Shown: positions 21,430 through 31,306 of the stretch, piece by piece
Layout of the letters: every line of letters starts with the position of its first letter
Position numbering within the stretch: the stretch's first letter is position 1
NCBI RefSeq assembly: GCF_026262505.1
Contig: NC_067208.1
Location: forward strand, 8,193,962 to 8,257,961
Direction: 5' to 3'
DNA length: 64,000 nucleotides
DNA from: Trichomonas vaginalis G3
Lineage: Eukaryota; Parabasalia; Trichomonadida; Trichomonadidae
Made by a program: the position numbers and the translations under genes
Notes under the pieces: generated by a model
Databases searched by the model: none
What the model was told of the DNA's origin: nothing
What the model saw: the letters and a program-made list of their open reading frames with translations, nothing else

Positions 21430-21590
21430 TTTTTATTCCTCTTCGACAACATCTCTCTTTCCATCATTACTGCATAACCGCATTTTCTCAGTTTTAGTGG
21501 TTTGTTATTTTTAGCAAGTTCTCGCATCATTTTTATCATTTCCTCCCTTGTTATGATTCGTGGTAAATTTTGAGCTTGTGGAGTATTCAT
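21426..21590 (-). CDS. Maverick 54-residue basic protein
   Basis: Short ORF with the element's start motif in front (AATTTTTATTTTTATCATAAATG). The product starts MNTPQAQNLPRIITREEM and is Met/Lys/Arg-rich with one Cys, probably helical. It is convergent with the plus-strand gene ending at 21,429, overlapping by a few bases as elsewhere in the element. Function unknown. Confidence 0.55.
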   Translation of the reverse strand: MNTPQAQNLPRIITREEMIKMMRELAKNNKPLKLRKCGYAVMMEREMLSKRNKN

Positions 21591-21633
21591 TTATGATAAA
21601 AATAAAAATTTAAATTATGCCGTTCTAAAGTTT

Positions 21634-23030
21634 GTGACAACATGACATTGTGTCAACAACACGAGAGGAAGGCAGTTATGAATTATTTTTGAAGAACTGA
21701 AGGTGAGACCATGAGACCGGGTGAGACAGGTAAACTAACTTCTTAAAAAATAGTGACAACATGACATTTTGACAACAACATAGAGGAAGGCAGTTATGAA
21801 TTATTTTGAAAATGGAGGTGAGACCATGTTGTCATGTTGACGACATGACATTGTGTCAACAACACGAGAGGAAGGCAGTTATGAATTATTTTTGAAGAAC
21901 TGAAGGTGAGACCATGAGACCGGGTGAGACCAGGTAAACTAACTTCTTTAAAAAATAGTGACAACATGACATTTTGACAACAACATAGGAGGAAGGCAGT
22001 TATGAATTATTTTTGAAGAACTGGAGGTGAGACCATGTTGTCATGTTGACGACATGACATTGTGTCAACAACACGAGAGGAAGGCAGTTATGAATTATTT
22101 TTGAAGAACTGAAGGTGAGACCATGAGACCGGGTGAGACCAGGTAAACTAACTTCTTTAAAAAATAGTGACAACATGACATTTTGACAACAACATAGGAG
22201 GAAGGCAGTTATGAATTATTTTTGAAGAACTGGAGGTGAGACCATGTTGTCATGTTGACGACATGACATTGTGTCAACAACACGAGAGGAAGGCAGTTAT
22301 GAATTATTTTTGAAGAACTGAAGGTGAGACCATGAGACCGGGTGAGACCAGGTAAACTAACTTCTTTAAAAAATAGTGACAACATGACATTTTGACAACA
22401 ACATAGGAGGAAGGCAGTTATGAATTATTTTTGAAGAACTGGAGGTGAGACCATGTTGTCATGTTGACGACATGACATTGTGTCAACAACACGAGAGGAA
22501 GGCAGTTATGAATTATTTTTGAAGAACTGAAGGTGAGACCATGAGACCGGGTGAGACCAGGTAAACTAACTTCTTTAAAAAATAGTGACAACATGACATT
22601 TTGACAACAACATAGGAGGAAGGCAGTTATGAATTATTTTTGAAGAACTGGAGGTGAGACCATGTTGTCATGTTGACGACATGACATTGTGTCAACAACA
22701 CGAGAGGAAGGCAGTTATGAATTATTTTTGAAGAACTGAAGGTGAGACCATGAGACCGGGTGAGACCAGGTAAACTAACTTCTTTAAAAAATAGTGACAA
22801 CATGACATTTTGACAACAACATAGGAGGAAGGCAGTTATGAATTATTTTTGAAGAACTGGAGGTGAGACCATGTTGTCATGTTGACGACATGACATTGTG
22901 TCAACAACACGAGAGGAAGGCAGTTATGAATTATTTTTGAAGAACTGAAGGTGAGACCATGAGACCGGGTGAGACCAGGTAAACTAACTTCTTTAAAAAA
23001 TAGTGACAACATGACATTTTGACAACAACA
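21634..23030 (+). repeat. 209-bp tandem repeat array, left arm (about 6.7 copies)
   Basis: Successive copies of CGACATGACATTG begin at 21,841, 22,050, 22,259, 22,468, 22,677 and 22,886: exactly 209 bp apart. Each unit is itself two related halves sharing GAGGAAGGCAGTTATGAATTA and GGTGAGACCATG, distinguished by ACTGAAGG versus ACTGGAGG. The first copy is shortened and diverged; the others are almost identical, which implies recent amplification or conversion. The same array lies inverted at 25,452-26,341, so the primase-helicase gene sits in a giant inverted repeat. Confidence 0.95.
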
Positions 23031-23100
23031 TGGGTTATTCGATGCAGCCCAAAAATAAGGTTAGTTTTAAAATTATTTTTATTTTTTTATTCCTATATAA
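23031..23100 (+). promoter_or_regulatory. Promoter of the primase-helicase gene
   Basis: Between the end of the repeat array and the ATG at 23101 lies TTATTTTTATTTTTTTATTCC-type sequence ending in TATATAAATG, the most complete example of the start motif shared by the element's genes. Confidence 0.55.
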
Positions 23101-25413
23101 ATGACAGCAACAAACAACAACATCGACTTTATCGTTTCTGATGAAAAAGTTATTGATTCATTAGTTGAAGAATTAGTTGTGACAGAAACTAAAACCCTCA
23201 ACGAAAGAATTGGTGAAAATAAGATTGATTTACATAACTACCTCAAACATGATGGAGGAAGAGGAAGGAAAACTGGTACAGCTTTATTAGTAAATAAAAT
23301 TTCGAATTTAACGATTATAGATGTTGATATCAATAAATCGTACAATGATGAACTTAAAGAAACAGTTAGAAAAGACATTTTATCAAAACTTTCGGATAAA
23401 GATGTTATCGTTAAAACCGCTTCAGGAGGTCTTCACATTTATTGCAACACTAATTTCTTCTATTCAACCTCGAACAGAATGATTAAATGTTATTCCTGCA
23501 ATGATTATGATATTGACATAATGACTTCTATGGATGATTCAAAGCGTTCATTAGTGGTTATGGCTGATTCAAGAGTTCGCAAGAATGCATCAGAACCAAT
23601 CAATACATACTCATTCATTCGTGGAAGTTATGATTCAACATTAACCAGAACAGTGAATGATATATTAAATGATTTGAATATTAAGGTAAGAGTTGAACAA
23701 AAGAATGAAGAAATAAAGAATATAATGAATGAAGACAAAGATGTAAACATTGACGATAAACTTGCCCAGAGCATAGTTGATGGCATCTGTGATTTTGAAG
23801 TACATAATGACGGTGGAAACATGAATTTAGAAAAAGAAGTTACATTATTCACACTGTTTCAAGCTATTAATTCGTTACCTAATCATTTAATTAATGAAGC
23901 CTACGATAACGTTTATAACTTCTGCAATTTAACAGAAAATGCAAAAAGTAATTTTGAAAAAGCACGTGATAGATATGCACATTTAATGACTTCTCCATTT
24001 GTTTTGGTAAAGATTCTAAAACTATATCAAAAGGAATATTATGATGAATATGTTTTACCTTTATTACGTAAGCCAAAAATAACATTTGATATAAAACTTG
24101 ATGACTCGTTTTTGATAACAGATATTAGACGCAAGGCTGAAAATCATCAGTATAAAAACAGTTCTGAAGTAATTGAGGATTTATCACGTGTCATTCGTTT
24201 TGTAGATTGTGGAAATAAATATTTCATTCAAAAAGACTATAATATTCATGATAAAATGAATCAAATATCATTCGTTCTTCAATCAAACATGAAAGAGTCA
24301 CTCAAAATGATTAAATTATTTAATGAAGAAGGTAAAACCATAACAGCATGGGATGTACTATTAAATCAATTGTCTTCATTAACCGTTAAGGGTGTTTGCT
24401 TTAAATCTGATTCCCCGGATGTTTTCTCAACGTTTCAAGGTTATAAATACAACATTCTCGAAAAGCCTGATTACTCAAAAATTGAGATGTTTATGAATTT
24501 CATTAAAGAAGCCATTTGTGATAATAACGATGAAGTGTATAAATACCTTCTCGGCTGGATTGCATCAATGATTCAACATCCCGGAATCAAGAATGAAACA
24601 GCAATTATTTTGAAAGGACTTCAGGGAACAGGTAAAAACAGATTTACAGACATTATTTCTGAACTTCTCGCTGGTTATTCATGCAAAAACATTACTGAAA
24701 TAAGTGAGTTAACGGGTAATTTCAACTCAGTAGTTGAAAATAAAATGTTTCTTGTACTTAATGAACTCAAGAATGTAGGTGAAGATAGACTCGCAAACTT
24801 CAACGCTTTGAAATCAATTATAACGGATAATGAGATTAGAATTAATGAAAAGAATCAACCCAGAAGAACTGCTCAGAACGTTGCCAATTTCATTTTCGTG
24901 ACTAATAACGTTTACCCTGTCAAAATTGAAGTTGGAGACAGAAGATACGTAGTTTTAAGGGTTAATGGTAAATTCAAGGGTCAATTTGATTACTTCAAGA
25001 ATTTAATGGATTCATGCACTAAGGAATTTTATGATAATTTACTGACGTATTTTATCAATTACGACCTTTCATCATTTAATGTACGAATCATACCGATGAC
25101 TGAAGCCAAACAAGATTTAATTGAATTATCATCAAATCCTTTAGATGTATGGATAAATACACATTATGATGAATTGTGTACAGGTATGACATGTAAAAAT
25201 GCTCTATTCTGCAAACCATCAGACATGAAAGACAAGAATTTCCAAATGAGCATTAAGGATAAATGTGATAGGAACCGGAGAAGAATAGATGGTAAACAAA
25301 CATGGTGTTATGTTTTGAAAGAAGAAATGAAAGTATTATATAAACAAGTTGAACCAAACGATAATGAGGATTCATTTACTGATGATGAAATACCTGTAAA
25401 TGAGGCAGTATAA
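23101..25413 (+). CDS. Primase (AEP-like) fused to superfamily-3 helicase
   Basis: 770 residues, uninterrupted. The N-terminal part (about 40-200) looks like an archaeo-eukaryotic/PrimPol primase: NLTIIDVDIN for the DxD metal site, VKTASGGLHIYCN for the s-x-H motif and DYDIDIM for the third acidic site. The C-terminal part (about 480-640) is a superfamily-3 helicase: Walker A LKGLQGTGKNRF, Walker B MFLVLNEL, motif C NFIFVTNN and an arginine-finger-like GDRRYVVL. The layout is that of D5-like primase-helicases of large DNA viruses and plasmids. It is the only fully open replication gene here; it may let the element, or helper-dependent copies, replicate independently of the broken polymerase. 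Confidence 0.88.
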   Translation: MTATNNNIDFIVSDEKVIDSLVEELVVTETKTLNERIGENKIDLHNYLKHDGGRGRKTGTALLVNKISNLTIIDVDINKSYNDELKETVRKDILSKLSDKDVIVKTASGGLHIYCNTNFFYSTSNRMIKCYSCNDYDIDIMTSMDDSKRSLVVMADSRVRKNASEPINTYSFIRGSYDSTLTRTVNDILNDLNIKVRVEQKNEEIKNIMNEDKDVNIDDKLAQSIVDGICDFEVHNDGGNMNLEKEVTLFTLFQAINSLPNHLINEAYDNVYNFCNLTENAKSNFEKARDRYAHLMTSPFVLVKILKLYQKEYYDEYVLPLLRKPKITFDIKLDDSFLITDIRRKAENHQYKNSSEVIEDLSRVIRFVDCGNKYFIQKDYNIHDKMNQISFVLQSNMKESLKMIKLFNEEGKTITAWDVLLNQLSSLTVKGVCFKSDSPDVFSTFQGYKYNILEKPDYSKIEMFMNFIKEAICDNNDEVYKYLLGWIASMIQHPGIKNETAIILKGLQGTGKNRFTDIISELLAGYSCKNITEISELTGNFNSVVENKMFLVLNELKNVGEDRLANFNALKSIITDNEIRINEKNQPRRTAQNVANFIFVTNNVYPVKIEVGDRRYVVLRVNGKFKGQFDYFKNLMDSCTKEFYDNLLTYFINYDLSSFNVRIIPMTEAKQDLIELSSNPLDVWINTHYDELCTGMTCKNALFCKPSDMKDKNFQMSIKDKCDRNRRRIDGKQTWCYVLKEEMKVLYKQVEPNDNEDSFTDDEIPVNEAV

Positions 25414-25451
25414 AGTATGATTGGAATTATTTTTTTTCCTTTTTTCTTTGA

Positions 25452-26341
25452 TGTTGTCAAAATGTCATGTTGTCACTATTTTTTAAAGAAGTTAGTTGAC
25501 CTGGTCTCACCCGGTCTCATGGTCTCACCTTCAGTTCTTCAAAAATAATTCATAACTGCCTTCCTCTCGTGTTGTTGACACAATGTCATGTCGTCAACAT
25601 GACAACATGGTCTCACCTCCAGTTCTTCAAAAATAATTCATAACTGCCTTCCTCCTATGTTGTTGTCAAAATGTCATGTTGTCACTATTTTTTAAAGAAG
25701 TTAGTTGACCTGGTCTCACCCGGTCTCATGGTCTCACCTCCAGTTCTTCAAAAATAATTCATAACTGCCTTCCTCTCGTGTTGTTGACACAATGTCATGT
25801 CGTCAACATGACAACATGGTCTCACCTCCAGTTCTTCAAAAATAATTCATAACTGCCTTCCTCCTATGTTGTTGTCAAAATGTCATGTTGTCACTATTTT
25901 TTAAAGAAGTTAGTTTACCTGGTCTCACCCGGTCTCATGGTCTCACCTTCAGTTCTTCAAAAATAATTCATAACTGCCTTCCTCTCGTGTTGTTGACACA
26001 ATGTCATGTCGTCAACATGACAACATGGTCTCACCTCCAGTTCTTCAAAAATAATTCATAACTGCCTTCCTCCTATGTTGTTGTCAAAATGTCATGTTGT
26101 CACTATTTTTTAAAGAAGTTAGTTGACCTGGTCTCACCCGGTCTCATGGTCTCACCTTCAGTTCTTCAAAAATAATTCATAACTGCCTTCCTCTCGTGTT
26201 GTTGACACAATGTCATGTCGTCAACATGACAACATGGTCTCACCTCCAGTTCTTCAAAAATAATTCATAACTGCCTTCCTCCTATGTTGTTGTCAAAATG
26301 TCATGTTGTCACTATTTTTTAAAGAAGTTAGTTGACCTGGT
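25452..26341 (-). repeat. 209-bp tandem repeat array, right arm (about 4.3 copies, inverted)
   Basis: TGTTGTCAAAATGTC recurs at 25,452, 25,661, 25,870, 26,079 and 26,288, again 209 bp apart, on the strand opposite to the left array. Most units here read GTTGACCTGG where the left array has the complement of GTTTACCTGG; one unit (near 25,913) carries the left-arm form, a sign of exchange between arms. Confidence 0.95.
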
Positions 26342-26420
26342 AGCACATGGTGACCCCCTCATTTATTCAAAAATTCTGTAATTTCATTACTGAGGTATGC
26401 TGAATTGGAGCTCAGGACTT

Positions 26421-28340
26421 TCAATCTGTGCGAAACCATGCATAAACTGTCATATAAGGCGGCATGTAATCTTTACTCTGTCCCGTCGTTTGTGTATATC
26501 CTGAAACATTATGTGTATGATTACCTGAACCCTGTGTATCGTTCCAGTAACAATTAATAGCAAATTTAACGTCATCTTTAACATCATATCCTTTACCTTT
26601 TGTCATTCCTGACCAATCCCAATATCTATGCTTATGCCATCCTGCTTCGGTTGTGTTTAAATTAACGTAATGACTGTGAGCAGGTAAATTTTCGCCCGTA
26701 ATTGTTTTACTTCCACCGGTTTGTTTTGATGAGTTTGTACAATATAAAAAACGATCGGTTATCTGCTGCCATGTACCAAATCCAAATAATGTTGATGGAT
26801 TTGTTGAATTCATTGATGTATATATTGAACCAATGGGGTAAATCATCTCAAACATTGTATTTAATTTAGTATTAACATATTCCTTATCTGCTTTCTTATT
26901 TAACTCAGTATTAACATATTCCTTATCTGCTTTCTTATTTAACTCAGTATTAACATATTCCTTATCTGCTTTCTTATTTAACTCAGTATGAATATTGAAT
27001 TTATTATATAATATTGAAATCGTGTAAGAAGTTAAAATTGGTATTGTCATCAATATTAACATATTATTTTTGAAAATTGCTTTTTTAACATCTTGAAATT
27101 TTGTGATTTCAGACCAATTTTTTCCATCACTACTGATATTTACTAAATCACCACATCCAAAAGCAATGAAATACCCATCAATATAAAACAAATTTGTAAA
27201 TCTATAATTTCGAGTAAATTTTGGAGTGAATGAATAAACCAATTCCCAATTTGATAAATCCTGTGATAAATAAATATGTCTGTTATAACTTACAGGATAT
27301 GAATAGACCATTTCACCTGAAACGAGAACATAAACATTTGATCCATAACATAAAGCTTCAATGTCTCCATCAGCTTGAAAAATTTGTTCAAATTGACCTT
27401 GTGGTATTGAAGATGATCTATAAATTTTATCATTTTGTAGGATAAAATACATGTTGTTAATGTAATACCACTTACTTGTATAATCAATTTTCAAATCTGA
27501 TGACATCATACTAAACATATAATAATTTATCCCATCCTCACTAATGAAAATTTGATTGACTTCATAAATTAGTACCCATTTATTATTAACACATCTAATA
27601 GGATTATTTGGATATTTAAATTTAACATCTTGATTTAAATTACATTTGAACCATTGGATACAATCGAATGAATAACAAGGGCAAAAATCATCTCCAACCG
27701 TTATCATTCCCATAAATTTGCCGTTATTATATTCAACATAAAAAATTCTTGGATTAATGATTGGCTCTCGTGTATCAGGATTCAAAACGGATGGAGTAAA
27801 TGATTCATAGTTTTTAAAATCATTTGTTTTAAAATAATAAAGCACTCCGCCTGTATAAAATAAATACATGGTCACTCCATCGAAACATAACCATTCAATA
27901 TCTTCAAATGTTTTATCTGATGATTTCATAAAATTTAAAAATGGTGGGGTAAAATAGACCTCCGATTGTTTTATTTCTTCATTAACAAATGATATATCAG
28001 CTTTCTTTGCTAACTCAGTATCAACGTATTCCTTATCTGCCTTCTTCTCTAACTCATCGTTAACATATGTTTTATCTGCCTTCTTCATTATGTCATTTAG
28101 GAAACCTTTTATGAATTCCTCATTTAAATTAAATCTTCCAATCTTCAAAACTTTAGGAAATGCATTTAATGCGTAATATCTCTGTTCTTCTGGTGGAATT
28201 GATGTTATATCATCCGTTATTCCTTTAATTTTTGAATTCATAAATAAAATTTCTTTTATATTTGATATCACCGCACCACCTTTGCAAACGAATTCAAAAT
28301 GGTCATTTTTCAATACTATCTCCAAATCTCCATATTTCAA
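26421..28340 (-). CDS. Phage-type tail-fibre / receptor-binding protein
   Basis: 639 residues in the open frame. The N-terminal and central parts contain repeated KKADKEYVNTEL units (about residues 85-115 and 455-490), the trimeric coiled-coil spacer of phage fibres. Between them is an Asp-box beta-propeller-like region with ISEDGINY, LSQDLSNW and ISSDGKNW. The C-terminal 130 residues are a phage tail-collar/gp10-gp12-type tip: YPIGSIYTS, LFGFGTW, GGSKTITGENLPAHSH, GNHTHNVSGYT and MPPYMTVYAW. The same frame runs upstream without an ATG to about 28,410, and the T-rich start motif points to an ATG at 28,417-28,419, so a small indel probably removed the first 25 residues. A virion spike is the likely role. 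Confidence 0.88.
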   Translation of the reverse strand: MKYGDLEIVLKNDHFEFVCKGGAVISNIKEILFMNSKIKGITDDITSIPPEEQRYYALNAFPKVLKIGRFNLNEEFIKGFLNDIMKKADKTYVNDELEKKADKEYVDTELAKKADISFVNEEIKQSEVYFTPPFLNFMKSSDKTFEDIEWLCFDGVTMYLFYTGGVLYYFKTNDFKNYESFTPSVLNPDTREPIINPRIFYVEYNNGKFMGMITVGDDFCPCYSFDCIQWFKCNLNQDVKFKYPNNPIRCVNNKWVLIYEVNQIFISEDGINYYMFSMMSSDLKIDYTSKWYYINNMYFILQNDKIYRSSSIPQGQFEQIFQADGDIEALCYGSNVYVLVSGEMVYSYPVSYNRHIYLSQDLSNWELVYSFTPKFTRNYRFTNLFYIDGYFIAFGCGDLVNISSDGKNWSEITKFQDVKKAIFKNNMLILMTIPILTSYTISILYNKFNIHTELNKKADKEYVNTELNKKADKEYVNTELNKKADKEYVNTKLNTMFEMIYPIGSIYTSMNSTNPSTLFGFGTWQQITDRFLYCTNSSKQTGGSKTITGENLPAHSHYVNLNTTEAGWHKHRYWDWSGMTKGKGYDVKDDVKFAINCYWNDTQGSGNHTHNVSGYTQTTGQSKDYMPPYMTVYAWFRTD

Positions 28341-28419
28341 CCTTTGCGTTTGTTCTGCCGTCTTTGAATTATATGCATATGTGGCGTATGTAATGGTCTG
28401 TGGTTTGTTGTTTAATCAT
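28341..28419 (-). other. Likely lost N-terminus of the fibre gene
   Basis: The fibre frame continues upstream as TITYATYAYNSKTAEQTQRL before its first ATG at 28,340. A promoter-type motif (ATTTTTAAATCGTAATAAATG) starts another frame at 28,419. One indel between the two would join them. Confidence 0.45.
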
Positions 28420-28443
28420 TTATTACGATTTAAAAATAAATAT

Positions 28444-29154
28444 TTAATCCGTTATCTCATCAGCTATTTTTTCTATTTGAAATTGCCATAATATTTCATT
28501 CATGAATTCTAAATCACAATCAAATAGGTCAGTTATTCTAAATTTAATATTTGATAAATCTTTTGAATGAAGAATAAATGAATTCCCGGATAATTGAAAT
28601 GGATATGATAAAGAAAATATGTTTAAGTTGATGGATAAAATGTTTTGTATTGATGGGTAAGAGTTAGGGTCTAATGTTTGATGTGAAAATCTCATTGGGG
28701 TATTAACTTTATCACATTTGATTAAAATGAAATTGGAACCAGTGTCAGAATACAAAACATCCCCAACATCTTTTTCAAAATTTAATATCCCCAACAATGA
28801 ACGAAGACGAGGAGTACAAAATTTAATTTTCAGCGGAAATTTAATAAGGTTATTTATTTCATCAAGTTCAAAAAGTTTATCAGGTTTTGATTTAAAATTT
28901 TCTTCATACCATACGATAAATGATTCATTTAAATAACTTAAAATTGTGTTAATATCCCATTTCACTATCACATTATTTATATACATATCATACGTTTTTT
29001 CATGGTCATCTTTAATAAATGATATATAATCTGAAGGGTCTAAAAGAATGGGATTAAATTTACCACTCACAGAAACGAGAGTAACATTATAAATTCCACT
29101 AACTGTTAAATTTAATTCACAGTTATTATTCGAAATAATATTGATAATTGACAT
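28444..29154 (-). CDS. Maverick protein of unknown function, 236 residues
   Basis: Intact frame with the element's start motif (ATTTTTAATCGTAATAAAAAATG). The sequence is hydrophobic and beta-rich (LTVSGIYNVTLVSVSGKF, FRITDLFDCDLEF) with no catalytic motif seen. Between the fibre and a divergent partner gene, it is probably a structural or fibre-attachment protein, on position only. Its start lies 20 bp from that of the plus-strand gene at 29,175. Confidence 0.6.
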   Translation of the reverse strand: MSIINIISNNNCELNLTVSGIYNVTLVSVSGKFNPILLDPSDYISFIKDDHEKTYDMYINNVIVKWDINTILSYLNESFIVWYEENFKSKPDKLFELDEINNLIKFPLKIKFCTPRLRSLLGILNFEKDVGDVLYSDTGSNFILIKCDKVNTPMRFSHQTLDPNSYPSIQNILSINLNIFSLSYPFQLSGNSFILHSKDLSNIKFRITDLFDCDLEFMNEILWQFQIEKIADEITD

Positions 29155-29174
29155 TTTTTATTACGATTAAAAAT
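29155..29174. promoter_or_regulatory. Twenty-base divergent promoter
   Basis: TTTTTTATTACGATTAAAAA separates two opposing ATGs. Read either way it contains the T-tract plus AATCGTAAT-like core found in front of other Maverick genes. It must serve both genes unless transcripts start inside the opposite coding region. Confidence 0.5.
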
Positions 29175-29653
29175 ATGGTAAAGCGTTATTTTCCAGTGAT
29201 AAATAAAACTAGAATAAGATTACCTCAAGAATTCATAAATTCAACGAATAAGAAATTCATTCATGTTATAAATTTTAGTGTTTTCAGAAAATATGAGTCG
29301 ATGTCATATTCATCATCAGGTTATATTTCACTTCATTCAAATTTAGTTCAATCAAACCCATATAATGACCATTTCATAAGATTTTCAGATGGTATTAAAA
29401 ATGTAATTGATAGATTAAAATATGAACAGATTGACAATATCGAATTTTTGGAATTTTGGTTTAAATATCCGATGGAAAAAAGATTGAAGTTAAAGATAAA
29501 GCAGATACTATAACAAAAACAATTACAATGACTGATCCGGATAGTGGGGAACAAAAAGAAATAAAACAAACGATAGAAACTGGTGAAAGGTCAATTATTA
29601 TCGATTATGATTCAAAGGATTATTATTCGATAATGTTAATGCTTGAATATTAA
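29175..29653 (+). pseudogene. Maverick protein of unknown function, one frameshift
   Basis: Starting at the ATG at 29175, the frame MVKRYFPVINKTRIRLPQEF... stops at 29,513. After an A-run near 29,475-29,480 the next frame continues VKDKADTITKTITMTDPDSGE to a TAA at 29,651-29,653, giving about 158 residues. Convergent with, and overlapping by 4 bp, the gene at 29,650-30,285. No domain was recognised. Confidence 0.5.
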
Positions 29654-30285
29654 ATAGCCTTAACAAAGAATTTTTCAAGTGATATTTTATATTCATCAAC
29701 TATTTTATTATAAATATCATTATATGTTAAATGAAGTTCAGTTGTTGTTCCGTTCTTTGATATCTTAATTGTGCTAATATCCTTTATAGGATTTATTTTT
29801 GCAACTGTTCCGCAGCATGAAACCTCATCATCTATGAAAAATTGAATCTTCACGTCTGAATCTTGAACATCACAAAGAATGGCGATAATGTGAATTAATG
29901 ATTCATAAGGTAAAATAATTAAACCGGATTGGTCAATTAAATTTATTATTGAATCATAATTATCAGTTATGATATCGCGATATATTTTCATTAATTCAGA
30001 ATTAATGTCTATTTTATATGGGTTATCAAGTGGTGCTGGGTATGTTGGATAAGTGGGAATTTCAACAGGTTCTTTACCTGGTTCATCTTCTTTATTTTGC
30101 TCCTCCTCCTTTCTTGGTAAGTCACGAGTTAATAAATTTGGTTGAGTTGCTGACCTTGTTAATTCAGGACTAACATTAACTTTAACATTTTGAATAATTC
30201 GTGATTTATCATCATTTACATTATAACCAACCGTAATCTCTGCTTTTGCGTTTGTGTTCTTTTGACTTGTGAAACGTCTTCTCAT
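29650..30285 (-). CDS. Maverick protein of unknown function with proline-rich linker
   Basis: 211 residues from the ATG behind a T-rich start motif. A basic N-terminus (MRRRFTSQKN) leads to an acidic, proline-rich linker (about 72-100: EEEQNKEDEPGKEPVEIPTYP) and a mixed alpha/beta C-terminal half. The ATG sequence and spacing match neighbours. A virion-associated protein is plausible from its place among capsid-type genes; no catalytic motif was seen. Confidence 0.6.
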   Translation of the reverse strand: MRRRFTSQKNTNAKAEITVGYNVNDDKSRIIQNVKVNVSPELTRSATQPNLLTRDLPRKEEEQNKEDEPGKEPVEIPTYPTYPAPLDNPYKIDINSELMKIYRDIITDNYDSIINLIDQSGLIILPYESLIHIIAILCDVQDSDVKIQFFIDDEVSCCGTVAKINPIKDISTIKISKNGTTTELHLTYNDIYNKIVDEYKISLEKFFVKAI

Positions 30286-30369
30286 TTATAATTGAATAAA
30301 AAAAAGAAAAATATATTTAAAGTTTTATTTAGTTGTTACGGTAATATCCCAAGGTTCATCCTTGTTTGC

Positions 30370-31265
30370 TTATACTTTCTTTGTAACTGCACCAATTATG
30401 TTATTGATAATGGTTTGAGTTTCTTCCAGTCTTATTTTATCATTTACAATATCTTTAATCATTTCATTACATGCATTCTTAAAACCATCCGATTTTTCTA
30501 ATTTACGTCTATCACTTTCTTTAATTAAATCAAAGTTATAACCTTGTTGAGAATAAAGTGGTTTCTTTATCAATTCCTTGAACGCTTCTGAAAGTGAAGA
30601 TGAAGAAATTCTTGCCACTTGAATTGGTTTAAATTCTGCTTTCATTGCTTCTTTCTGTTCATTGAACACTGGATCGAATAAAGCAACTTTAAAGAATTTC
30701 TTAGCTGGAATTTCAGGTCTAAATTTGCATATTGACCATCAAACTGATTAACATATCGTGGTAATCCATCCGGTCCCTCTTCAATAGCGTTTAATTCTTC
30801 ATTGAAATAAGAATATGGATTATGACGGTATGAAGAATTGGTCCATTTACTGTCTCCGATATGTTGTTTAACAGCTTTTCCATTTTCATCAAATTGCATA
30901 GGATAACGTTCATTATATGCTTTACGTTTAGGATAATCCGTCATTGTTAATTTATACCCATTTATGACTTTAATATTTCCTTGACCATCAGTAACAAAGA
31001 CTTCATTTATTCCATCAGGCTTTCCATTTGGTCCTGTAATGTCTGCTTCATGTGCTTCCCAATTTGGTCCATGACGTTTGGCATATGCTTGAGCTTCTGG
31101 TAATGTTAAAACGTTTCTCATTTGTTTAACATCCTTTTGAAGACCGGCAACAATGTGGACTAATTCTTTCATTCCGTCTGGAACTTTCATAGTTCTATTA
31201 TATGCACCCTTTTTGTTTGTTCCTTGTTTTAATGGAACCTGTAGAAGATTTGCAATTTCTGTCAT
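30370..31265 (-). pseudogene. Maverick protein with DGxNEVFVxDGQGN motif, one frameshift
   Basis: Two frames (30642-31265 and 30370-30669) join at about 30,715-30,722; read through, the product is about 298 residues. It contains [20 protein letters not shown] followed by [15 protein letters not shown] and a run of aromatic/proline residues ([15 protein letters not shown]). The D-G...EV.V.D..GN pattern resembles acidic calcium-binding or beta-hairpin loops, but I do not recognise the family. The C-terminal part is helical and charged. The gene sits next to the packaging ATPase, so a minor virion protein is likely. Confidence 0.55.
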
Positions 31266-31306
31266 GTTTAATTATAAATAAAAAATAAAAATTAATTATA
31301 AAAAAG

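Noticed and set aside
21634-26341. CRISPR-like array
   Set aside because: Units are contiguous 209-bp repeats with no unique spacers, and the host is eukaryotic.
26421-28419. Bacterial contamination as source of the fibre gene
   Set aside because: It lies within the Maverick's repeats, has the same AT-rich codon use and is preceded by the element's own start motif.
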